From Mesorhizobium loti (lineage in GTDB: Bacteria > Pseudomonadota > Alphaproteobacteria > Rhizobiales > Rhizobiaceae), in NCBI RefSeq assembly GCF_013170705.1, contig NZ_CP033334.1, forward strand, positions 992,001 to 1,056,000: 64,000 bases of DNA. Reading direction: 5' to 3'. This document shows positions 37,534 through 48,662 of the stretch, piece after piece. The stretch's first letter is position 1; every line of letters begins with the position of its first letter. Position numbers and translations under genes: made by a program. The notes below the pieces were generated by a model. It had not been told where the DNA came from. It made no database searches and was given only the letters and a program-made list of their open reading frames with translations.

Positions 37534-37549
37534 CATACAAATTTGTAAG
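37534..37549. promoter_or_regulatory. proposed response-regulator operator c
   Basis: CATACAAATTTGTAAG, with a perfect 12-bp palindrome TACAAATTTGTA at its centre. On the minus strand it reads CTTACAAATTTGTATG, 13 of 16 identical to operator b. It lies between the small secreted gene (minus) and the methyltransferase gene (plus), 118 and 132 nt from their starts. Confidence 0.6.
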
Positions 37550-37681
37550 AATGGACATGGGCCGCGCAAAAGGCCTTTACGAACCGCGCGCGCTGCGCTG
37601 ATAGAAGCCATCGCCTTGTATCCGCCATCAATGGCGTGCCCCAGTGCCCGAACCTGAAATCCGTGCCCCAGGAAAACCCGA

Positions 37682-38317
37682 ATGACCTATGCTTCCCTCA
37701 AGCCGGTTTCGAAGGCGTTCGTCCAACGCAAACGGCTGATCTTCGTGCGGGTGGCGGCGGTGCTGGCGGTGCTGCTCCTGTTTCTCACCAAGCCGGCGCT
37801 CACCGAGGGCTCGGAAAGTCACGAGGCCGTCGAATTCTTCGGCTTCTGCCTGGTGCTGGTCTGCGTCGCCGGCCGGCTCTGGAGCATTCTCTATGTCGGC
37901 GGCAAGAAGAACGAGGAGCTGGTTTCAACCGGCCCGTTCTCCATGAGCCAGAACCCGCTCTATTTCTTTTCGACGGTCGGCGCGGTCGGCATCGGTTTGC
38001 TCTATGGCTCGCTGGTGGCGGCGGCAGTCCTTGGCCTTGCCAGCTTTCTCATCTTCCGCGTCACGGCGCGCAAGGAAGCCGAATATCTCCTGGGCAAGTT
38101 CGGCCCGGCCTATGCGGCCTACATCAAGGCGACGCCCCGGTTCTGGCCGAATCCGCTGCTCTACCGTGACAATGACGAGCTGCAGTTCTCGACGCGCGCG
38201 CTCAAGCGCACCTTCTATGACGGGCTTTATTTCCTGGCCATCTTCCCGGCCATCGAGCTGATCGAGTATTTCCGCGAGACGGGCATGCTGTTCCCGGCCT
38301 TCGTCACGCTCTACTGA
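37682..38317 (+). CDS. membrane methyltransferase, ICMT/PEMT family
   Basis: A 211-aa membrane protein with about five helices. It has the C-terminal SAM-binding pattern of isoprenylcysteine/phospholipid methyltransferases: GPFSMSQNPLYF, then RVTARKEAEYLLGKFG and YAAYIKATPRFWP. In bacteria these enzymes methylate small lipids or unknown substrates. Here it lies beside the envelope locus and could be under operator c. It converges on the oxidase gene. Confidence 0.85.
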   Translation: MTYASLKPVSKAFVQRKRLIFVRVAAVLAVLLLFLTKPALTEGSESHEAVEFFGFCLVLVCVAGRLWSILYVGGKKNEELVSTGPFSMSQNPLYFFSTVGAVGIGLLYGSLVAAAVLGLASFLIFRVTARKEAEYLLGKFGPAYAAYIKATPRFWPNPLLYRDNDELQFSTRALKRTFYDGLYFLAIFPAIELIEYFRETGMLFPAFVTLY

Positions 38318-38344
38318 CCCGCCATTAACCGATTGATCTTCCGG

Positions 38345-39649
38345 TCATGCGGCGCTTCGGCTGTCGAGCAACCTGTAATACTGGCTGAAGGCGAAGACGC
38401 CGATCTTGCGCAAGGCATGCAGCGCATAGCGGTCGGGTGCGGTGACCGGGAACGGCAGGTCGGCCGGCGCGGTGCCCAGGGCGAGATCGGCCAGCAGCCG
38501 GCCTGTCGTCGTGCAGGCGGCAACACCGCGTCCGTTGCAGCCAAGCGCGGTGAACAGGCCAGGCGCCAGCATGTGGATATGCGGCATCGTGTCCTTGGTG
38601 ATCGCGACCTTGCCGCTCCAGACGAATTCGACAGGGACGCCCGCGGCCTGCGGGAAGATGCGGGCAAGGGCGGCCTTCAGGGGCGCCGCATCGTCCATGG
38701 TCGGATTGTCATCGACCGGGGAGCGGCCGCCCATCACCAGCCGGCCTTCATGGTCGAGGCGGAAATAGAGCAGGAGCCGCCTGGTGTCGGCGACGCCCTG
38801 GCCGCCCGGCAGGATGGTGCGGCGCAGCGCCGGCGCCAGCGGCTGCGTGGCGATCTGGAAGCTGGTCACCGGGATGACGGTCTGGCGCAGCCCTGGCCAC
38901 AGGTTTCCGGTGTAGGCGTTGGTGGCCAGCACGACCTGTCGCGCACGGACCGAGGCCTGCCCGAGATCGAGCCGCCAGTTGTCACCTTCGCGCCTGAGGC
39001 CGAGCGCCGGCGAACGCGCCAGCACGGTGGCGCCCTGCGACATGGCGGCGGCGGCCAGGCCACGCGCGTAGCTCAGCGGCTGCAGCACACCGCCGCGCGG
39101 GTCGAACCAGCCGCCATGATAGGCCTCGGGCGCCGAGCCGGTGAGATCGGCCATTTGCTGGCGGTCGAGCAGGCGCGCCTCGACGCCCCTGGCGTGCCAT
39201 TGCCGGAAGCGGGGCGTCACGATGTCCGAAAAAGGCCTGGGTCCATGCGCGCCCTGGATCCAGCCGCTGCGCTCGGCGTGGCAGTCGATGCGGTACTTCT
39301 CGATGAGATCGACGACCAGATCGCCGCCGGCACCAAAGGTCTCGGTGATGGCCCTGCCCAGTTTCCGGCCGAACCTGGCTTCGAGCGTGTCGGGATCGTG
39401 CTTCAGCCCGGCGATGATCTGCCCGCCATTGCGCCCGGAAGCGCCCCAGCCGGGTTCACTGGCCTCCACCACGATCACCTTCCTGCCGGCCTGCGACAAA
39501 TGAAGGGCGGCGCTCAAGCCCGTATAGCCGGCACCGACAATGGCGACGTCGGCCACGGCATCGCCTTTTGCCCCGGCATAGAGCGGGGCGGGGATGGCGG
39601 TCGCGGCCCACAGGCTGGCCGGCAAGGCTTGGGGTGGGTCAACAGGCAT
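38345..39649 (-). CDS. FAD-dependent oxidoreductase, PuuB/DadA-like
   Basis: A 434-aa flavoprotein of the DAO family. The N-terminal FAD-binding motif VAIVGAGYTGLSAALHL is at about 35-51, and GWGASGRNGGQI is characteristic of gamma-glutamylputrescine oxidase-like enzymes. The C-terminal GCNGRGVAACTTTGRLLADL closes the FAD site. It would oxidise an amine to an imine or aldehyde. It is the last gene of the polyamine-type ABC importer operon, 108 nt after the binding-protein gene. The true substrate is unknown. Confidence 0.88.
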   Translation of the reverse strand: MPVDPPQALPASLWAATAIPAPLYAGAKGDAVADVAIVGAGYTGLSAALHLSQAGRKVIVVEASEPGWGASGRNGGQIIAGLKHDPDTLEARFGRKLGRAITETFGAGGDLVVDLIEKYRIDCHAERSGWIQGAHGPRPFSDIVTPRFRQWHARGVEARLLDRQQMADLTGSAPEAYHGGWFDPRGGVLQPLSYARGLAAAAMSQGATVLARSPALGLRREGDNWRLDLGQASVRARQVVLATNAYTGNLWPGLRQTVIPVTSFQIATQPLAPALRRTILPGGQGVADTRRLLLYFRLDHEGRLVMGGRSPVDDNPTMDDAAPLKAALARIFPQAAGVPVEFVWSGKVAITKDTMPHIHMLAPGLFTALGCNGRGVAACTTTGRLLADLALGTAPADLPFPVTAPDRYALHALRKIGVFAFSQYYRLLDSRSAA

Positions 39650-39757
39650 GTCTACTCCGGCGAGATCGTGCGATGCGCCGCCTCAATCGCGGGCGGCGTC
39701 CTTGGGCCGATGCTCCGGCGTGGCGGGTTTCGGATCAGCCACGCCGGTCGGCGCGGT

Positions 39758-40802
39758 TCACTGCAGCATCAGCTGGTTCCACTTTTCCTCATAGGCGACA
39801 GAATATTTGTCGGCTTCGCCCTCGTTGAGGATCAGCATGTCCTTGATGTTGTCGGGCGACATGACGAGTATCTTCTTCGTGTCGGCATCGGCGCCCGCTG
39901 TCGCGCTGCTCAGCACCGGGCCATAGGTCCTGAGCGCGAGCAGCTTAGCCTGCTGGGCTTCCGCGAGCGCGAAATCGATCGCCTCATGCGCCAGCTCGAC
40001 ATTGGGCGACCCCTTGGGAATGACCCACCAGTTCGCCCAGGCGATGCCGTCCTTGTAGGTGAAGCCGACGGGCGCGCCTTCCGCTTCCGCCGCCAGCACG
40101 CGGCCGCTCCAGGCCGAGGACAGCGCCAGCTCGCCCGAGGAGAGCAGTTGCGGCGGCTGCGCGCCGCTGCCCCACCAGACGGTGACATGCGGTTTCAGCT
40201 CCTTGATCTTGGCCATCGCCATGTCGGCCTTCTCGGTCGTGTAGGGGAACACTTCCGAAGGCTTGAGGCCGGAGGCCAGCAGGGCGGCCTCGTAATTGTA
40301 GTAGAAGAAGCGGTAGAGGCCGCGCGGGCCGGGAAAGCGCTTCACGTCCCAGAAGTCGGCCCAGGATTGCGGTCCGGCATCCGGGAATGCCGTCTTCGAC
40401 CAGGCGATGACGGTGGCGCCGGTCGAGGTGGCGATGCCGTTGGGGGCGACCCAGCCTTTTTCGAGTGCCGCGGCATTGGGGATTTTCGAAACGTCGATCG
40501 GTTCGAGGAAGCCTTCATTGGCGCCCTGCCAGACCGTGCGGCCGCCGACGTCGACGAGATCCCACTCGACCGCCTTGGCCTGGACCATGGCCTTGATCTT
40601 GGCGGTCTCTGTCGGCGAGGTGTTGACCACCGGAATGCCCTTGAGCTGGCCGAACGGGTCGATGAAAGCCGCTTTTTCGGCGTTGGACAGGGCGCCACCC
40701 CAGGAGGTGAAGGTGAAAGGCCGGTCCGCCGCGCGCGCCAGTCGAGGAAGACCCGTCGCGCCGGCCAGCACGCCGCCCGCTGCCGTCAGAAGGAAAGTAC
40801 GC

Positions 40803-40810
<8 letters not shown>
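39758..40810 (-). CDS. ABC transporter substrate-binding protein, polyamine (PotD) type
   Basis: Periplasmic binding protein of 350 aa. The ATG at 40810 (MHRRTFLLTAAGG) starts a Tat-like signal peptide with RR and an ARA/AD cleavage site near residue 28. The mature protein has FTFTSWGGAL and VEWDLVDVGGRT, as in the spermidine/putrescine family. It overlaps the ATPase stop by 8 nt. A longer frame to 40885 adds no family sequence. Confidence 0.9.
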
Positions 40811-41911
<1,101 letters not shown>

Positions 41912-41915
<4 letters not shown>

Positions 41916-42712
41916 CGGCTCGGGCTCCCGGATTTGCGGCTGAGAATCTGCGCCAGCGCGAACAGGACGATGGCCAGCGCGATCATCACCGTCGCGGCGA
42001 CAGCGATGACCGGCGTGAATTCAAGCCGGATCGATTCCCAGATCTTCACCGGCAGCGTTTTCGAGGCATAGCCGGCCATGAACACGGCGATGATCACTTC
42101 ATCGAAGGAGGTGATGAAGGAGAAGATGGCGCCACCGACGATGCCCGGCGTGATGTTGGGCAATGTGACGGTGCGGAAGATCCGCCATGGGCCGGCACCA
42201 AGGCCGGCGGCGGCACGCAGCCAGTTGTCGTCGACGGCGCGCAGGGCGATGCCGACATTGATGACGACGAAAGGCAGGGCCAGTATGGCATGGCCGAGGC
42301 TCATGCCAAGGATGGTGCCGCTCAGGCCGACATCGAGCGCGCTGCGGTAGAGCGCCACCGCCGTGACGATGACCGGCACGATCATCGGCGCCAGGAACAG
42401 GCCGGTGACGAGGGTGCGCAGGCGGCCGTCGATGCGGCGCAGGCCGATCGCCGCGAGCGTGCCGAGCACCACCGCGATGATCGTGGCCAGCATGGCGACC
42501 TCGACGCTGTTGATGAGCGACGTGCGCCATTCCGGATCGGCGAGGAAGCGCTCGTACCAGACGCCGGACCATGCGCGGGGCGGCAGATAGATGAAGCTCG
42601 CCTTGTTGAAGGAGGCCGGCACCACGGCAAGGATCGGCAGCACGAGGAAGGCGAGCACCAGGCTGGCGCCGGCGTTGGCTGACACGCGGAGCAGGAGTGG
42701 CAACCTGTTCAT
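41912..42712 (-). CDS. ABC transporter permease, PotC type
   Basis: A 266-aa inner-membrane permease with six helices. The start is the ATG at 42712 (MNRLPLLLRVSA), overlapping the PotB-type gene by 4 nt. The EAA loop is GLGAGPWRIFRTVTLPNITP at about 180-199. A 577-codon frame reaching 43645 reads through its neighbour and is rejected. It forms the channel with the next permease. Confidence 0.92.
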
Positions 42713-43590
42713 CGTGCGAACAGCCCCCTCTCGATCGGCAGCAGCCGGGCGGCCAGCGCCATCAGCACCAGCACGATGGCGAGCAGTGCCAGCGAGCCGG
42801 CGGCGGCGAGCGACCAGGCGAGGCGGTCGTTGACGAAGCTGGCGATCAGCATCGACAGCGTGATGGCATTCGAGCCGCCAAGCAGGGCGGGCGTGATGAA
42901 GAAGCCGAGCGACAGCAGGAAGACGAAGGTCGCGCCGCCGGCAAGGCCGGGCAGGCAGAGCGGCAGGTAGATGCGCCGGAAGGTGTCGACGAGGCTGGCG
43001 CCGAGCCCATCGCTTGCCAGCAGCAGGCGGCGGTCGATGCGGACCATGGCGCCGTAGAGCGGCAGGATCATGTAAGGCAGGAGGATGTGGATCATGCCGA
43101 CCAGCACGCCGACATTGTTGAACAGCAGCGCCAGCGGCGAGTCGGTGATGCCGGTCGCCATCAACAGCCGGTTGATCGGCCCGTTGCGCTCCAGAAGCAG
43201 CATCCAGGAGAAGGTGCGCACCAGCACCGAGATCCAGAAGGGAAACAGCACACCGTAAAGAGCGAGGCCGAACCAGACACCGTCGAGGCGCGACAGTACA
43301 TAGGCGACCGGCCAGGCGAGCAAAGTGCAGAGCGCGGTGACCACGATCGCGACGACGAAGGTGTTCCACATCACCTGGCGGTAGACCGCGCTTTCGGCCA
43401 GCACGCCGAAGGTCGCGAAAGGTCCGGCCGGGTCGGTGAAGGCCAGCGAGAAAAGTCGCGCCAGCGGCACCACGAACAGCAACGCCAGCACGATCAGAGC
43501 CGGGCCGAGCAGGCATGCGGTCTCGACATGCCGGCGCGACGGCAAGGCGGCCCGCGCTCTCGGCTCCGGCAAGGTGCTTGTTACCGTCAC
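42709..43590 (-). CDS. ABC transporter permease, PotB type
   Basis: A 293-aa permease with six helices. The start is the GTG at 43590 (VTVTSTLPEPRARA), overlapping the acyl-CoA dehydrogenase stop by 4 nt (GTGA). The EAA loop is DGLGASLVDTFRRIYLPLCL at about 196-215. It is translationally coupled both to a catabolic enzyme upstream and to the second permease downstream. Confidence 0.92.
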   Translation of the reverse strand: MTVTSTLPEPRARAALPSRRHVETACLLGPALIVLALLFVVPLARLFSLAFTDPAGPFATFGVLAESAVYRQVMWNTFVVAIVVTALCTLLAWPVAYVLSRLDGVWFGLALYGVLFPFWISVLVRTFSWMLLLERNGPINRLLMATGITDSPLALLFNNVGVLVGMIHILLPYMILPLYGAMVRIDRRLLLASDGLGASLVDTFRRIYLPLCLPGLAGGATFVFLLSLGFFITPALLGGSNAITLSMLIASFVNDRLAWSLAAAGSLALLAIVLVLMALAARLLPIERGLFAR

Positions 43591-44762
43591 GCCCAGGCCA
43601 CCTCGCTGAAGACGCCGATGCCGCGCTTGCGGATCTGGCCGGCAACGACCACGCGCTGGATTTCCGACGTGCCTTCCCATATGCGGTCGACGCGGATGTC
43701 GCGATAGAGCCGCTCGACCGGGTTCTCGCGCATGTAGCCGCGCCCGCCCAGCACCTGCAGCGCCTTGTCGATGACGCGGCCGGCGGCTTCCGAGCAGTAG
43801 AGTTTCAACGCGCTGGCATGGGCGTGCACGCGCTTGCGGTCGAGGCCCTGGTCGATCTCCCAGGCGACGCGGTAGAGCATCGACTTGGCGGCGAAGATCT
43901 CGACCGCCATGTCGGCCAGCATGAATTCCACGCCCTGGAAATCGCGGATAGGCCGGTCGAACTGGTGGCGAGAGGTGGCATAGTCATTGGCGATCTCGGC
44001 GGCGCGGGTCGCGGCACCCACGGCATGCGAGGCGATCTGCAGGCGCGCCTCGACGAACCAGTCCTTGGTCAGCTCGAGCCCCTGGCCGATCTTGCCGAGC
44101 ATCTTGTCCTCGCCGACCGTGGTGCCCTCGAAACGCAATTCGGCATGGTCGAAGGCGAAATTGTGCATGAATTTCGGCGAGCGCAGATGCACCATGTTGT
44201 TTACCGGCTTGTCGACCAGGAACAAGGTCGGCTTGTCGGGATCGTCGTCGACATGGGCATGCACGATGACGAAATCGGATGCGTTGTAGGAGGTGACGAA
44301 CCATTTCTCGCCGGTCAGGTGCCACTGGCCATTTTTCAAGCGCGCGCTGGTCTTGACCCGGCGCGGGTCGGAGCCGGCCTCCGGCTCGGTGATGGCGAAG
44401 GCGCCACGGCGATGGCCGTGCGAGGACGGGATCAGATAGTCGTGCTTCTGCGTCTCGGTACCGAATTTCAGGCTCACCGGCGGGCGCCAGACACAACTCC
44501 ACAGGCCATTGGTGACGCGGCCGAGCTGTTCCTCGATCGCCGTCTGCTCGACCATGGTCAGGCCGAGGCCGCCATTTTCCCTCGAGTGGTTGATGCCGGC
44601 CAGCCCCCAGTCGCGCACCTGCTGCCGGACAGCCTCCCGGCGCTCCATCGGCAGTTCGCCGTGCTCGTCGGTGACCGCTTCCAGCGGTAGCAGCACCTGG
44701 TCGCAGAAGTCGCGCCCCTTCTTCGACAGTTCCTTTTCGCGCGGGCTGAGATCGAAGTTCAT
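43587..44762 (-). CDS. acyl-CoA dehydrogenase family protein
   Basis: A 391-aa FAD enzyme. AFAITEPEAGSDPR and WHLTGEKWFVTSYNASD form the FAD and substrate region, ARLQIASHAVGAA follows, and the C-terminal QVLGGRGYMRENPVERLYRD and EGTSEIQR carry the conserved Gly-Gly and Glu region. It introduces a double bond into an acyl-CoA. The 4-nt overlap with the importer permease implies that the imported compound, or its product, is handled as a CoA thioester. The substrate is not known. Confidence 0.92.
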   Translation of the reverse strand: MNFDLSPREKELSKKGRDFCDQVLLPLEAVTDEHGELPMERREAVRQQVRDWGLAGINHSRENGGLGLTMVEQTAIEEQLGRVTNGLWSCVWRPPVSLKFGTETQKHDYLIPSSHGHRRGAFAITEPEAGSDPRRVKTSARLKNGQWHLTGEKWFVTSYNASDFVIVHAHVDDDPDKPTLFLVDKPVNNMVHLRSPKFMHNFAFDHAELRFEGTTVGEDKMLGKIGQGLELTKDWFVEARLQIASHAVGAATRAAEIANDYATSRHQFDRPIRDFQGVEFMLADMAVEIFAAKSMLYRVAWEIDQGLDRKRVHAHASALKLYCSEAAGRVIDKALQVLGGRGYMRENPVERLYRDIRVDRIWEGTSEIQRVVVAGQIRKRGIGVFSEVAWA

Positions 44763-44785
44763 GGCAGTCCTCTAAAAGCAGTTCA

Positions 44786-46915
44786 TCAGGTCGGGCGCCC
44801 GGCGTTGCGGCCGAGCAGGAGCGCGTCGACGGCCATGCAGCCATGGTCGGAAACCAGGAGCGGGTTGACGTCCATCTCGTCGATGAGGTCGCCGAGATCG
44901 GCGGCGAGCATCGAGAACCGGGCCAGGGCGGCATGGAGCGCTGCCCTGTCGACGGCCGGCCGGCCGCGCCCACCGTCGAGCAGCGGGCTTGTCTTCAGCC
45001 TGACGACCAGGGCTTGCGCCTGTTCGAGACTGAGCGGCGGCAAGGCGACCGCGCGGTCCCTGAGCGCTTCGATCCAGATGCCGCCGGAGGCAATGACCAG
45101 ATACGGCCCGAACTGTTGGTCGCGGATCAGGCCGAATGCGATCTCGACGCCCTTGGGCGCCATTTCGGCAACCAGCACCTGCGGACCGAGCCGCGCCGTC
45201 ATGTCGGCATAGGCGACTGCCAGCGCCGATTCATCGGCCAGGCCGAGGCGGACGCCGCCGAGATCGGATTTGTGCTGGATGCCGGGGGCGGCGGTCTTCA
45301 AGGCAATGGGAAAGCCGATCTTTCGCGCTGCGGCGACAACGTCCTCCGGCGTGGCGGCGGCGATCGCACGCGGCGTGGCGATGCCATAGTCGGCCAGCAG
45401 CGCCAGCGCTTCGCTTTCGCCGAACGGCTTCTCCTGGCCAAGGCGCCGGCGCCAGCGCTCGCGGACCTCGCGTGGCACGGCATCGGGATGGGTATGGGTC
45501 GCCGCGCGCCGGTCGCGAAACGCCAGCAGATTGCGGATGGCCTGCAGGCCTTCATCGGTGCCGTCGATGACCGGCACGCCGGCCTCCGTGGTCGACAAGG
45601 CGAGTGCGCGGTGGTTCACCGTGGCGTAGTTGCTGACCACGGCAACCGGCTTGCCGGTCTTGGCGTGAGAACGGATCACGGCGCGGGTAAAGCCTTCGGC
45701 GACGTAGGAGCCGTCGCGTATGTCCTGGAACAGCACGCCGATGGCGGTGTCGGGGTCGGCGAGCATGGAGTCCATGCAGGCCTCGACATGCGTCTCGAAG
45801 TCGAGGCCCGAGCCCCAGACATCGAGCGGGTTCGCCGGCTGCAGACCGCTGTCGAGATGCAGACGCAACCCCTCCTTCGTCCGCTCCGAGATGGCTGCGA
45901 ACGGCACGCCGGCCTTTGCCGCGAGGTCGGCGACCATTTCGCGTTCACCGCCGGAATCGTGCAGGCTGGCAAGGCCGCCGCTGGCGGCTGGCCGGCCGGC
46001 CGAAAACAGAGCGAGATTGGCGGCGAGCTGGTCCAGCGTCTCGACGCTGAAGACGCCCCATTTGTCGAACAGCGCCTCGTAGGCGGCATTGTCGCCGGCA
46101 ATCGCGCCGCTGTGGCTGGCGGCGAAGCCGGCGCTCAATTCCGTTCGCCCGACCTTGAGGACAACGACCGGAATGCCGAGCCGGTCGGCCTTTTCCAGGC
46201 AGCGGGCAAAATCGTCCGGCCGGCGCGCGGTTTCGAGAAACAGGCCGATGACCGACGTGTCGGGCTGGTCGAGCGCCCAGTCGACATAGTCTGATGTCGT
46301 CGTCGTCAGTTCGCGGCCGCTGGACACGCAAAGCTGGAATCTCAGCCGCTGGTCGTTGTAGGCGAGCGCGGAAAAGGCCGAGCCCGATTGCGTGATCAGC
46401 GCCACGCCGCCGGGCTTCATGGCGAGACTGGAGGCAAAGCCGGAGACGCGCAGGCCGATGCCGGGGTTGCAGAAGCCCATGCCGTTGCCGCCGCAAATGA
46501 CGATGCCGGCCTCGCGGGCGATTTCGGTCAGCCGGCCGGCGAGCGGGTCATTGGCCGCCCCGGTCAGGTCGCAGCTGGCGAAGATGGTGACCGCCCTGGC
46601 GCCATGGCGGGCGGCCGCCAGCAGGTTGTCCTCGAGATAGTCATTGGCGACGCCGAGCACGACATGGTCGACCCTCTCCGGCAGGCTCGCCAGATCGGGA
46701 AAACACGGCACGCCTTCCACGACGTCGTATTTCGGGTTGATGGCGTAGAGCCGGCCAGAGTAGCCATCCATCGCCGCGGCGCGCACCATGGTATTGCCCG
46801 GCGTGTTGGGGCGCACGGACGCACCGACGAAGGCGATCGACGCCGGCCGCAACAGCGGATCGAGACGATGTCCTGCGTTCGTCATGCCACCGAGGGCGGC
46901 AGGAATCCCAGCCAA
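44786..46915 (-). CDS. acyl-CoA synthetase, NDP-forming (acetate-CoA ligase family)
   Basis: A 709-aa single-chain enzyme. The CoA-binding domain is at about 20-140 (PASIAFVGASVRPNTPGNTM), then the succinyl-CoA ligase-like flavodoxin domain with GVALITQSGSAF and the active-site His (AASHSGAIAGD), then a C-terminal ATP-grasp (GFPIALKTAAPGIQHKSDLGG). It makes an acyl-CoA with ATP, releasing ADP. I choose the TTG at 46915, because GGAGGA lies 6 nt upstream. GTG 46930 and ATG 46885 are alternatives. It lies 23 nt before the acyl-CoA dehydrogenase gene. Confidence 0.88.
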   Translation of the reverse strand: MAGIPAALGGMTNAGHRLDPLLRPASIAFVGASVRPNTPGNTMVRAAAMDGYSGRLYAINPKYDVVEGVPCFPDLASLPERVDHVVLGVANDYLEDNLLAAARHGARAVTIFASCDLTGAANDPLAGRLTEIAREAGIVICGGNGMGFCNPGIGLRVSGFASSLAMKPGGVALITQSGSAFSALAYNDQRLRFQLCVSSGRELTTTTSDYVDWALDQPDTSVIGLFLETARRPDDFARCLEKADRLGIPVVVLKVGRTELSAGFAASHSGAIAGDNAAYEALFDKWGVFSVETLDQLAANLALFSAGRPAASGGLASLHDSGGEREMVADLAAKAGVPFAAISERTKEGLRLHLDSGLQPANPLDVWGSGLDFETHVEACMDSMLADPDTAIGVLFQDIRDGSYVAEGFTRAVIRSHAKTGKPVAVVSNYATVNHRALALSTTEAGVPVIDGTDEGLQAIRNLLAFRDRRAATHTHPDAVPREVRERWRRRLGQEKPFGESEALALLADYGIATPRAIAAATPEDVVAAARKIGFPIALKTAAPGIQHKSDLGGVRLGLADESALAVAYADMTARLGPQVLVAEMAPKGVEIAFGLIRDQQFGPYLVIASGGIWIEALRDRAVALPPLSLEQAQALVVRLKTSPLLDGGRGRPAVDRAALHAALARFSMLAADLGDLIDEMDVNPLLVSDHGCMAVDALLLGRNAGRPT

Positions 46916-47094
46916 ATCTCTTCCTCCCACGGCTCGTTCCCAAAGCCATCTCGTCCCGGCGCTCTGGTTTTGGTTTTGCGAGCTGTCGGACCGATGGCGA
47001 CTATAGAACCGGGAAACGTTCGCGCACGCTCCGAATAGTCACGAGGCGATGACCTGCAGTCATGGGGGTAAGGGCAAACGCGGCCATCGGCGGT

Positions 47095-48018
47095 TCAGCC
47101 AGTGAGGATTTCCCGTTTCAGCACGGCCATTTCATTGAGCAGCCAGTCGCGCACCAGCACGGCCGGCTTGCGCAGCGGGCGCCGTGCCGTTGCCGCCAGG
47201 TAATAGTGGTCGCCGGTGCGCAACTCATGCCTGCCGCCCTTGACCAGGCCCTTCTGCAACAGTTCGTGGGCCACGACATGCCACCAGCCGAGCGCCATGC
47301 CGCGACCCTTGATCGCCGATTGGACGACCAGCGTGTAGTCGGAGAAGGTCAGGCTGCGGCTGCCCACCGGCTGTGGATAGTCGAACTGCGCGAGATAGTG
47401 CTGCCAGGGAATGCGCAGCGCGCCGGAGAGATGAGCGAGCGTGTGCCGGCTGAGATCGCTGCAATCGTCGAGGCTGCCGTGCTCGGCCAGGTAGGACGGG
47501 CTGCACACCGGCAGCACGACCTCTTCCATCAGCGCCCAGCTCTGTTGTTCGGCATTGGGCGGCTGGTTATAGCGGATGGCGAGATCGACATCCTCGATCG
47601 GGCCGGTCGGCTCGCCGCGCACCAGCTGGAAGCGCAGATCGATGCCGGGAAAGCTGGCTTGGAAACGGTCGAAGCGCGGCATGAACCAGTGCATGGCGAA
47701 GGCCGATGACAGCGACAGCGTCACCGTTCCGGCCTCGCCCTGGCGCGCCCTGATATCGTCGAGCGCGATCTCGATCTGCTGGAAGCCGCTGCCGACGGCG
47801 CCATAGAGCAAGCGGCCGTCATCGGTCAGGTCGATGCCGGTCGGCGCACGCACGAACAGCTTGACGTCGAGATGGCTTTCCAGCCGCGCGATCATGCGGC
47901 TGATCGCCGACTGGGTGACGTTGAACTCGCGCGCCGCGCTGGTGAAGTTGAGATGGCGCGCGGCTGCCTCGAACATGAAGATCGCATTGGGCGAGGGCAG
48001 CAGCTTGCGCAGGGTCAT
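47095..48018 (-). CDS. LysR-family transcriptional regulator
   Basis: A 307-aa regulator with an N-terminal winged helix (FEAAARHLNFTSAAREF, VTQSAISRMIARLE) and a periplasmic-binding-like effector domain, GcvA-like. The ATG at 48018 overlaps the TetR gene stop by 4 nt. The 179-bp gap downstream, before the synthetase, contains TGACCTGCAGTCA (about 47050-47062), a possible operator, so it may control the importer operon as well as itself. Confidence 0.92.
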   Translation of the reverse strand: MTLRKLLPSPNAIFMFEAAARHLNFTSAAREFNVTQSAISRMIARLESHLDVKLFVRAPTGIDLTDDGRLLYGAVGSGFQQIEIALDDIRARQGEAGTVTLSLSSAFAMHWFMPRFDRFQASFPGIDLRFQLVRGEPTGPIEDVDLAIRYNQPPNAEQQSWALMEEVVLPVCSPSYLAEHGSLDDCSDLSRHTLAHLSGALRIPWQHYLAQFDYPQPVGSRSLTFSDYTLVVQSAIKGRGMALGWWHVVAHELLQKGLVKGGRHELRTGDHYYLAATARRPLRKPAVLVRDWLLNEMAVLKREILTG

Positions 48019-48662
48019 GGCCGTTGGCTCGTTTCGGTACCGAAACTTTTTGGGAAGAAGGCGCGGAGATAAGCCCAGCAGATGGCGCGGGCGCGCGTCC
48101 AGTCGGTCTTGCCTTGCCCGTCGCCAACCTGGCTTTCGATCCACAGCCCATCGAAAATGGCGCTCAGCCCGCCGGCGACCAGCCGGTAGTCCGCGGCCGG
48201 CGGCTCCTTTTGGGCGAGGGCCGATATCAGCGGTTCGAGCCGCGCCAGATAGGCCCTGTTGAGTTCGCTGAACCGCGCCCGGTAGTCGGCGTTGCGCGAG
48301 GTTTCGGCCCAGAACGCCGTCCACACGGCGATGTGCCTGTCGTCGGTGACATCGGAACCGAGGTCGAGATCGATCAGCGCCGCGAGCTTGGCCGCGGCAT
48401 CGTCATGGGCGTCGCTGCGCGCATGCCAGGCCGCGCGGTATTCCTCGACCAGGGCGTCGAGCGCGGCCAGAAGCAGGCGGTCCTTGGTCTCGAAGTGGAA
48501 CGAGACCAGGCCGTAGCCGCAGCCGGCCTCGCGCGCGACATCGGCCAGCGTCACGCCCGGCAGGCCTTTCCGTGCGATAACGGTGATCGCCGCCTGGGTC
48601 AGGCTTTGCCGCCGGCGCGCGACCTTTTCGGCATCGCGGCTTTTCTTGTCGGGCTTGCTCAA
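48015..48662 (-). CDS. TetR-family transcriptional regulator (BetI-like)
   Basis: A 215-aa repressor. The HTH is in AAITVIARKGLPGVTLADVA, then GLVSFHFETKDRLLLAAL, as in the BetI group. I choose the TTG at 48662 because GGGAGAA lies 8 nt upstream. The frame continues to 48716 without an ATG. It is co-transcribed with the LysR gene (4-nt overlap) and divergent from the aminotransferase. The palindrome at 48833-48848 is its likely operator. Confidence 0.87.
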   Translation of the reverse strand: MSKPDKKSRDAEKVARRRQSLTQAAITVIARKGLPGVTLADVAREAGCGYGLVSFHFETKDRLLLAALDALVEEYRAAWHARSDAHDDAAAKLAALIDLDLGSDVTDDRHIAVWTAFWAETSRNADYRARFSELNRAYLARLEPLISALAQKEPPAADYRLVAGGLSAIFDGLWIESQVGDGQGKTDWTRARAICWAYLRAFFPKSFGTETSQRP

